From positions 38,509,471 to 38,573,470 of the forward strand of contig NC_090766.1 in the NCBI RefSeq assembly GCF_036898095.1: a stretch of DNA of 64,000 bases, written 5' to 3'. The translations under genes were made by a program, and so were the position numbers. The DNA is from Palaemon carinicauda. Taxonomy: Eukaryota; Arthropoda; Malacostraca; Decapoda; Palaemonidae. A model generated the notes under the pieces. That model was not told where the DNA came from and did not search any database. It saw only the letters and a list, made by a program, of their open reading frames with translations. Within the stretch, counting starts at the first letter, position 1; each line of letters starts with the position of its first letter. Below, piece after piece: positions 56,480 to 64,000 of the stretch.

Positions 56480-57286
56480 AAATAGGACTCGCTCGAGGAG
56501 ATAATATAAAAATTAAAACAAATTGTAATCTGCATCACTGAGACCCATTTGAAGGATGGAGAAATTAGAAAATTAAAAGGTGGAGGAGTTTTGATCGCTG
56601 CAAAGAAAGAATTAAAAAACTTAATAATGGAAATAAAAAGTGAAAACCGTATCCATGAGTCTCAAGTGGGTTAAAATTGATAATAAAAAAAATCGAATGG
56701 TGATATTTATGCGCTACAAAAAAAAAAGCATGATTTTGGAAACCATGTATAGATCATTAAAAGAATTATTGATACCAATCAGAGAAGAAAAGTATTCGTA
56801 ATTGGTACCTTACGTAGCAAAGTTGGAAATATCACGAAAAACAATTAAGATATCTCAAAATCAGGAAAAATAACACGACAGTTTAGTCCAATATGATAGT
56901 TGCTAATAGTAACTGTGGATGTAGACGAACCTGGCGTAGAGTTGAAAAGGATAAACAATCGGTGATCGATTATGCCTTAATCAGGGAAGAAGAAGACGAG
57001 GAAGGTATCTATAGCGACATAATAGAGGAAGATAAAGGTGATAGCCCGCTTATAGAATATCAAAAGATATGTTATCACGTTACTGTGAGATTCTAATAGA
57101 AATGAATTGGATAATATTAAACAAGAAAGAAAGAAAATAAACACAAAAAGTTAAAAAAATAGTGAAGATAGCTAAAGAGGTGACTTAAAATTAAATCATG
57201 CAAAAATGGAAGGGAAAAAGCAAGGGCAATAATAAGAAAATTCAGTGTTAAACAGACAATTAGGAACAAAAGAAGTCCAATGAACT
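56480..57286 (+). pseudogene. Decayed LINE endonuclease domain (5' of gypsy)
   Basis: Fragments across frames resemble an apurinic-type LINE endonuclease. These include CITETHLKDGEIRKLK, a GGGVLIAAKK box and, near 56890-56990, GTWRRVE-like sequence with SVIDYALIREEE. SVIDYALI corresponds to the S-x-x-DY-x-L motif near the end of such domains. Many stops are present. The sequence resumes after the gypsy insertion. Confidence 0.55.
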
Positions 57287-57541
57287 TGTGACGAAGCCGA
57301 GTGAGGGTTGTGAACTCAAAGGCAGGATGCAATCAACTGAGTTATATTGTTATAGAACACTCTCCTTTATATACAAAACCTCAAGGCAACAGGACATAAC
57401 AAGTTAACAAGACAGACAATGTTACAGAGGAAACAGCAGACATGAATTTTCATGTTCGTTTAGTGCGAGGGAAGAGCGAAGATACAAGCATAATATATGC
57501 AAAAGAAATTATGTACAATTGTGTGACACACGGTTGGTACA
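57287..57541 (-). repeat. 3' LTR of the gypsy element
   Basis: This is a 255-base LTR starting TGTGACGAAGCCGAGTGAGG and ending TTGGTACA. It differs at four positions from 61470-61724. It is preceded by AACT, repeated after the other LTR. A purine tract (complement of CTCCCCCCCTAAAAAT, near 57545-57560) lies just inside, as expected for the polypurine tract. Confidence 0.95.
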
Positions 57542-57575
57542 TGGCTCCCCCCCTAAAAATGACATACTGTACATG

Positions 57576-60500
57576 TTAAATAGGGCGCCCTGATCTGGAG
57601 AGGCGAACTGTAGGCGGGTCATCTGGCAGAAGATAAGCAGGTTTTAGACGATCAATGGAGACCCAGTCTTCTTTGCCCCGAATGTTTACTAGGAATGCTT
57701 TCGGACTGCGTCGGATCACAAGGAAAGGGCCCGTGTAAGGGGGCGTTAGTGGTGGCTTGCTGGTGTCGTTGCGTAGGAAGACGTGTGTTGCAGAGTGCAA
57801 GTCCGTTGGTATGTGATGCTTCGCTGGGGGCTTGTAAGTCTGGCGGCACGGAGTAAATTTTCCCACGACGTGACGTATGCGCTGGAGATCGTCGGAGGAG
57901 GTTGTAGAAGGAAAAAATTCGGCAGGGACGACCAACGGGTCGCCATACACCATTTCATCTGCCGAGACGTCGAGGGCGTCTTTAGGAGTGGTCCTTAGTC
58001 CCAGGAGGACCCAGGGAAGCTGAGTAAACCAGTTGCAATCCTTGCAGCGGGACATCAAAGCTGCTTTGAGGGTGCGATGAAAACGTTCAACCATTCCATT
58101 GGCAGCGGGGTTGTAGGCCGTTGTCTGATGAAGGGTGATGCCCAGGAGATTCGCTAATGACGTCCACAATTGAGAGGTGAAAGTGGTTCCCCTGTCAGAA
58201 GTAATATGCTCAGGGATACCGAATCTTGAAATCCATCCAGAGAGTAAGGCAGATGTACATGAGGCGGACGTTGCAGTTTCCATGGGAATGGCTTCAGGCC
58301 AACGAGTGGAGCGGTCGATGACGGTAAACAGGTAAAGATGTCCTTGTGATGTGGGTAGGGGGCCTACAACGTCGACGTGAATGTGTGCAAAACGACGCTG
58401 AGGTTGAGGAAAGGTGCCCACTCCTGAATCCGTGTGTCGATGTACTTTGGAAGTTTGGCAAGAAGTACAGGCGCGGACCCAATCCTTAGCATCCTTAGAA
58501 ATGCCGTGCCAAATGAACTTTGCCTTTAGCAGCTGTGCAGTAGAACGGCACGAGGGATGTGAAAGGCCGTGAATGAAATCAAACACCTGTCGGCGCATGG
58601 GAGCAGGAATCCAAGGTCGCGGTCTACCAGTACTGACGTCACAGAGGAGGGTGGTGTTGGAGTCTTCGAGGGGAAAATCTTCCCAACGGAGGGACGTGCA
58701 GGATGTCCTACAAGCTTGATACTCTGGATCCTGTCGTTGGGCTTCAGCCAGGGCGTTGTAATCCAATCCCAGTTGAACGGCAGCCAACGTGTTTCTTGAC
58801 AGGGCATCGGCAACGGGATTCATTTTCACAGGGACGTATTGGAGGGTGCAATTGTATTCAGCCACGGCGGAGAGATGTCGGCGTTGACGGGCGGACCAGG
58901 CGTCAGACTGTCGAGTGAAGGCGTGCACCAGAGGCATGTGGTCTGTGTGAATGACGAAGGGCGTACCTTCTAAGAAATGGCGAAAGTGACGGACAGCCAA
59001 GTGCACCGCCAGCAATTCTCGATCGAAGGTAGAATAACCCGATTCTGCCTTGGACAGTTTTCTGCTGAAGAAGGCCAATGGGCGGGGCGAGCCTTTGACC
59101 ACCTGCCCGAGTACTGCACCAATAGCGACGTCGCTGGCATCGGTGGAGAGAAGGAGAGGGGCGTGTGGGATAGGAAAAGTGAGAGCCGCAGCAGTTGATA
59201 GGGCCTTCTTTGCATTGCAGAAGGCTGCTTCTTGAAGGGGACCCCACTTCAGGTCCTTTGGCTTGCCCTTGAGGGAGGCGTAGAGGGGAGCAAGAGTGGC
59301 GGCAATGGCTGGCAGAAAACGGTGATAATAGTTGATCATGCCCAAGAATTCCTGCAGAGCTTTGACGGTCGAGGGCGCGGGGAAATTCTGAACGGCTGCT
59401 ACCTTCTCAGGGAGGGGATGGACTCCTTCAGGAGTGATACGGTGCCCTAAGAACGACACTTCGTTGGCGCCAAAGGTACACTTGTCGTACCGGACTACAA
59501 GGCCGTTTTGTTGCAGGCGGTCGAGCACGATGCGCAGGTGACGGAGGTGTTCCTCTTTTGAGGAGGAGAACACAAGTATGTCGTCCACATAACATACACA
59601 GAAAGGGAGGTCCCCTAAGATGCCATCCATGAGACGTTGAAACATTGCCCCAGCATTATGAAGGCCAAAACAGGAGTAATTGAAGGTGTATGTACCAAAC
59701 GGAGTGGTGATGGCGGTCTTGGGGATGTCTTCTGGGTTCATAGGCACCTGATAATACCCCTTCAGGAGGTCGAGCGTAGAGAAAACCTTCGCTTTGTGCA
59801 GGTAGGAGGTCACATCGGCAATGTTTGGGAGGGGGTAGTGATCCGGTTCTGTTTGCATGTTCAGGCGCCTGTAATCCCCGCACGGACGGAGGGAGCCGTC
59901 TTTCTTCAGAACGATGTGTAAGGGTGACGACCATGGGCTGGAGGCCTTTTAGCAAAGGCCCATTTTCTCCATTTCGGCGAACGTCTGTTTGGCGGCTGCC
60001 AATCGTTCCGGTACCAGACGTCTGAATTTTGCGAAGACTGGGGGTCCCGTCGTCTTGATATGGTGATAAATACCGTGCTTGGCAGGAACCGTGGGCGTTT
60101 GGCGAAGTTCTGGACGGAAAACTTCCGGGTACGACGTGAGGAGGTGGGCGTAGGCATCCGTGGGTGCGCTGATGTGGAGAGCGAGGTTAGAGGGGGCGGG
60201 TTGAAGAGGTGTCGACAAGTACGAGTCTGCGTTGACCAATCGTCGGTGGGCGACATCGACCAGAAGGTGGAAATGAGAGAGGAAATCCGCACCGAGGATT
60301 GGCATTGTGACGTCAGCAACGAGAAACTTCCAATTGAATTTACTGTTTCCGAACGATAATGTGAGGTTCTCGTAACCGTAGGTGGGTATCGCAGATCCGT
60401 TGGGAGCTACCAAGCGGACGTCGGCAGATGTAGACAGACTACGTCGTGCCTTGAAGAGTTTCCTTGGCAAAAGAGAACGACAAGCACCCGTGTCTACCAA

Positions 60501-60758
60501 AAATCGCACGCCCGTTCCTGCATCCTGTAAAAAGAAAAGATTAGAAACATGGGAGGCCACCACCACAAGCGATGGCCTACTTACACGTTTTTTGGCCACT
60601 GACAATCCTTGGCACATTTCTTCGCGGTTGCCCCGAATCTGAAGTGGTAGTAGCAAAACTGCGGCGGATGGGAGGTAGTAAGTGGCTGTAGAAGTCGTTC
60701 GTTGGGGCGCGAGCGATTGGTGGGTGGTGGGCGGCTTGTCGCCGCTTCGGCACGTCAC
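57576..60758 (-). pseudogene. gypsy pol: protease, RT, RNase H, integrase (one stop)
   Basis: One frame runs through all domains. The protease has FLVDTGACRSLLP (D-T-G active site). RT has the catalytic CYVDDILVFS and TAITTPFGTYTFNYSCFGLH. RNase H has LLLSTDASDVAIGAVLGQ. The integrase has an HHCC zinc region (HGLSHPSCRST, CTSCQTSKVH) and catalytic acids in HVDVVGPLP, TSDRGTTF and NGMVERFHRTLK. A single in-frame TAA at 59949-59951, between protease and RT, is the only lesion. Related elements usually have Lys there, so one base change would explain it. The start is not certain, and expression would need a frameshift or readthrough from gag. Confidence 0.92.
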
Positions 60759-61395
60759 GGGGTAGGCGTGTATGTCCTACGGCATTCATGTCAGCTTCGG
60801 TTGACGTTGAATAGGCATCCTCGTCGTCATGGGTGGAGGCGTTGATGGAGGTCTTGAAGTGGCTGTCCATAAGGGCGTCGGCTTTGGTCATCAAGTCCTT
60901 TATGGGTAAACTATCGACATCGGGTATGGCAGCGCGTACAGGTTCGGGTAAACGGCGTATCCAAAGGGCACGAAGTAGGTTCACCTCACGAGGAGAGTCG
61001 TCTGCCGCAGGTTGAAGGCGAGCGATACTGGTCATTTCCCTGAGGGCAAGCGAAGCCCTTTGGTCCCCCAACGGTTGTTGCGAGAGCTGAAAAAGCTTTG
61101 CTATACGGGCGGCTGGTGACGGCGAGTACTGCTGCAGAAGGTATGTTTTGAGGGCGTCATACGCTATTGGGGTGTCTCCTTGTTCACAAAGCCAGTCGGA
61201 TATTTCTGGGAAGTTGTCCTCGGGTATCGCCGCGAGAACATAATCCGCTTTGGTGGTTGAGCGAGTCACGCCCCTGATACGAAAGTTGACTTCTGCGCGC
61301 TGAAACCAAGCAAACGCCTCTCCGGTGGCGAACGGTGAAATTTTCAATGGGGCGGCCGCAGCGCCAACTGCTGTAGTAGAGTCCGTCTCCGTCAT
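60577..61395 (-). CDS. gypsy gag
   Basis: The frame starts MTETDSTTAVGAAAAPLKIS just inside the 5' LTR and covers the capsid region of arthropod gypsy elements (FATGEAFAWFQRAEVNFRI, YDALKTYLLQQYSPSPAARI, ALWIRRLPEPVRAAI). The expected C-terminal zinc knuckle (C-x3-H...C-x3-C) is encoded at about 60600-60655 but in the third frame, neither the gag nor the pol frame. Either a shift has occurred or expression there is unusual. Confidence 0.85.
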   Translation of the reverse strand: MTETDSTTAVGAAAAPLKISPFATGEAFAWFQRAEVNFRIRGVTRSTTKADYVLAAIPEDNFPEISDWLCEQGDTPIAYDALKTYLLQQYSPSPAARIAKLFQLSQQPLGDQRASLALREMTSIARLQPAADDSPREVNLLRALWIRRLPEPVRAAIPDVDSLPIKDLMTKADALMDSHFKTSINASTHDDEDAYSTSTEADMNAVGHTRLPRDVPKRRQAAHHPPIARAPTNDFYSHLLPPIRRSFATTTSDSGQPRRNVPRIVSGQKTCK

Positions 61396-61469
61396 AGTAC
61401 CAACGATGGAGGGGCGAGGGAGGTGGGGGTGGAAGGCAGAGGGAGCGACTCGACTTCCGGGGTCACCAA

Positions 61470-61724
61470 TGTGACGAAGCCGAGTGAGGGTTGTGAACTC
61501 AAAGGCAGGATGCAATCAACTGAGTTATATTGTTATAGAACACTCTCCTTTATATACAAAACCTTAAGGCAACAGGCCATAACAAGTTAACAAGACAGAC
61601 AATGTTACAGAGGAAACAGCAGACATGAATTTTCATGTTCGTTTAGTGCGAGGGAAGAGCGAAGATACAAGCATGATATATGCAAAAGGAATTATGTACA
61701 ATTGTGTGACACACGGTTGGTACA
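61470..61724 (-). repeat. 5' LTR of the gypsy element
   Basis: This is a 255-base LTR with TG...CA ends. Just inside it the minus strand reads TTGGTGACCCCGG, a candidate tRNA primer-binding site beginning with TGG. Confidence 0.95.
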
Positions 61725-61728
61725 AACT

Positions 61729-61884
61729 GATAAAACTAATGAAAAAGAATCATAGAGGAAAATTCGATTACTCTTGAAAAGAAAAACAAAGAAACCAAGA
61801 AAAGAACTAAACTTCAGGAGAGCCTCATGGACTAATACACCCAAGAAGGAAAAAAAGGAGGAATAATAATAAAAAAAATAGAAT
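61729..61884 (+). pseudogene. Decayed LINE sequence (3' of gypsy)
   Basis: This is the continuation of the interrupted LINE, with a basic, broken coding-like stretch (KRKTKKPRKELNFRRASWT). It ends where the (TAA)n-tailed retroposon begins. Confidence 0.45.
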
Positions 61885-62035
61885 GATTTATTGTTAAATT
61901 GTTCTCATCATTTATCTATTTCCTTTCCTCACTGGGCTATTTTTCTCTATTGGAGCCCTTGGGCATATAGCATCTTACTTTTCCAACAAGGGTTGTAGCT
62001 TGGCTAGTAATAAAAATAAGAATAATGATAATAAT
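61885..62035 (+). repeat. Dispersed retroposon 3' end with (TAA)n tail, copy 2
   Basis: The block TTGGAGCCCTTGGGCATATA and CCAACAAGGGTTGTAGCTTG, with a TAA-rich tail, matches 25670-25826. It is inserted exactly at the start of the satellite array. Confidence 0.72.
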
Positions 62036-64000
62036 TGTACAGCCATCAGAAGAAAGGGTGGAGAAATAACAGAGGAAGTTGAAGAATTAAAGAAAGAATA
62101 TAAACAATTATACAGGGATTTATTTAAGCCACATATTCCCAAGAATAAAGTATAAATTACCAATAACTGTACAGCCATCAGAGGAAAGGGTGGAGAAATA
62201 ATATAGGAAGTTGAAGAATTAAAGAAAGAATATAAACAATTATACAGGGATTTATTTAAGCCACATATTCCCAAGAATAAAGTATAAATTACCAATAACT
62301 GTACAGCCATCAGAGGAAAGGGTGGAGAAATAATATAGGAAGTTGAAGAATTAAAGAAAGAATATAAACAATTATACAGGGATTTACTTAAGTTAAATAT
62401 TCCCAAGCATAAAGTATAAATTACCAATAACTGTACAGCCATCAGAGGAAAGGGTGGAGAAATAACAGAGGAAGTTGAAGAATTAAAGAAAGAATATAAA
62501 CAATTATACAGGGATTTATTTAAGCCACATATTCCCAAGAATAAAGTATAAATTACCAATAACTGTACAGCCATCAGAGTAAAGGGTGGAGAAATAACAG
62601 AGGAAGTTGAAGAATTAAAGAAAGAATATAAACAATTATATAGGGATTTATTTAAGCCACATATTCCCAAGAATAAAGTATAAATTACCAATAACTGTAC
62701 AGCCATCAGAGGAAAGGGTGGAGAAATAATATAGGAAGTTGAAGAATTAAAGAAAGAATATAAACAATTATACAGGGATTTACTTAAGTTAAATATTCCC
62801 AAGCATAAAGTATAAATTACCAATAACTGTACAGCCATCAGAGGAAAGGGTGGAGAAATAACAGAGGAAGTTGAAGAATTAAAGAAAGAATATAAACAAT
62901 TATACAGGGATTTATTTAAGCCACATATTCCCAAGAATAAAGTATAAATTACCAATAACTGTACAGCCATCAGAGTAAAGGGTGGAGAAATAACAGAGGA
63001 AGTTGAAGAATTAAAGAAAGAATATAAACAATTATATAGGGATTTATTTAAGCCACATATTCCCAAGAATAAAGTATAAATTACCAATAACTGTACAGCC
63101 ATCAGAGTAAAGGGTGGAGAAATAACAGAGGAAGTTGAAGAATTAAAGAAAGAATATAAACAATTATATAGGGATTTATTTAAGCCACATATTCCCAAGA
63201 ATAAAGTATAAATTACCAATAACTGTACAGCCATCAGAGGAAAGGGTGGAGAAATAACAGAGGAAGTTGAAGAATTAAAGAAAGAATATAAACAATTATA
63301 CAGGGATTTATTTAAGCCACATATTCCCAAGAATAAAGTATAAATTACCAATAACTGTACAGCCATCAGAGGAAAGGGTGGAGAAATAACAGAGGAAGTT
63401 GAAGAATTAAAGAAAGAATATAAACAATTATACAGGGATTTATTTAAGTCAAATATTCCCAAGCATAAAGTATAAATTACCAATAACTGTACAGCCATCA
63501 GAGGAAAGGGTGGAGAAATAATATAGGAAGTTGAAGAATTAAAGAAAGAATATAAACAATTATACAGGGATTTACTTAAGTCAAATATTCCCAAGCATAA
63601 AGTATAAATTACCAATAACTGTACAGCCATCAGAGGAAAGGGTGGAGAAATAACAGAGGAAGTTGAAGAATTAAAGAAAGAATATAAACAATTATACAGG
63701 GATTTATTTAAGCCACATATTCCCAAGAATAAAGTATAAATTACCAATAACTGTACAGCCATCAGAGGAAAGGGTGGAGAAATAATATAGGAAGTTGAAG
63801 AATTAAAGAAAGAATATAAACAATTATACAGGGATTTACTTAAGTCAAATATTCCAAAGCATAAAGTATAAATTACCAATAACTGTACAGCCATCAGAGG
63901 AAAGGGTGGAGAAATAATATAGGAAGTTGAAGAATTAAAGAAAGAATATAAACAATTATACAGGAATTTATTTAAGCCACATATTCCCAAGAATAAAGTA
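62036..64000. repeat. 132-bp tandem satellite array (about 15 units, runs off the window)
   Basis: Units start with TGTACAGCCATCAGAGGAAA every 132 bases (62036, 62168, 62300, 62432 and so on). Diagnostic variants are AACAGAGG or AATATAGG, AGAGGAAA or AGAGTAAA, and GCCACAT or G(T/C)(T/C)AAAT, and they recur in partly ordered blocks. Because 132 is divisible by 3, the minus strand stays open for 671 codons of a 44-residue repeat. The plus strand of each unit reads like LINE coding sequence (GGEITEEVEELKKEYKQLYR). Confidence 0.95.

Larger units (their letters stand above)
57287..61724 (-). mobile_element. Ty3/gypsy LTR retrotransposon
   Basis: This is a 4.4-kb element with two 255-base LTRs (four differences), a 4-base target duplication AACT (57283-57286 and 61725-61728), gag and pol. 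It inserted into a decayed LINE. The close LTR match implies a recent insertion. Domain order protease, RT, RNase H, integrase is that of the gypsy (Metaviridae-like) group. No envelope gene is present. Confidence 0.95.

Noticed and set aside
62036..64000. CRISPR-like array
   Set aside because: The repeats are contiguous 132-base units with no unique spacers, in a eukaryotic genome. This is a tandem satellite.

Overview
This is a eukaryotic genomic window, most likely from a malacostracan crustacean and probably a decapod. The host gene is intron-rich. The repeat content (several DIRS-type tyrosine-recombinase retrotransposons, pogo/Tigger, piggyBac and hAT MITEs, Ty3/gypsy, LINEs, tRNA-derived SINEs) fits decapod genomes, where DIRS elements are abundant. 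The species cannot be fixed from sequence alone.

Only one host gene is confidently visible: the beta subunit of the COPI coatomer (COPB1). It lies on the minus strand from a start codon at 51215 to a stop at 17557. Seventeen coding exons with consensus splice sites join to 2880 nt, or 959 codons plus stop, with no disruption. Its introns are inflated by mobile DNA. Intron 7 (about 7.9 kb) holds DIRS element D with a hAT MITE inside it. Intron 9 (about 11.8 kb) holds DIRS element C with a complete Tigger transposon inside it. Intron 10 holds a LINE fragment and intron 12 a piggyBac MITE. An exon-like block of an unidentified gene (52936-53194, minus) lies upstream.

Region by region: 1-2304 is the 3' part of DIRS element A (+). 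2871-5300 is a decayed DIRS relic E (+). 6565-13080 is DIRS element B (+), which sits inside a long inverted repeat. 13245-17285 is a probable DIRS relic F (-). 17427-51244 is COPB1. 51358-52303 is a TIR-bounded non-autonomous DNA transposon. 56050-56372 is a SINE. 56480-62035 is a decayed LINE endonuclease region split by a recent Ty3/gypsy insertion (57287-61724). 62036-64000 is a 132-bp satellite that looks seeded from the linker of that LINE.

The DIRS elements have a textbook layout: Gag, RT/RNase H, tyrosine recombinase (YR), inverted terminal repeats (ITRs), and an internal complementary region that carries the complement of both ends. Their ORF1 combines a seven-cysteine module with an Arg/Ser-rich domain. 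In elements B, C and D the -1 frame over the whole RT/RNase H region is almost free of stops. It begins at a conserved MPQT methionine and runs into the YR domain, which suggests a very long overlapping reading frame. This is the observation I would follow up first.
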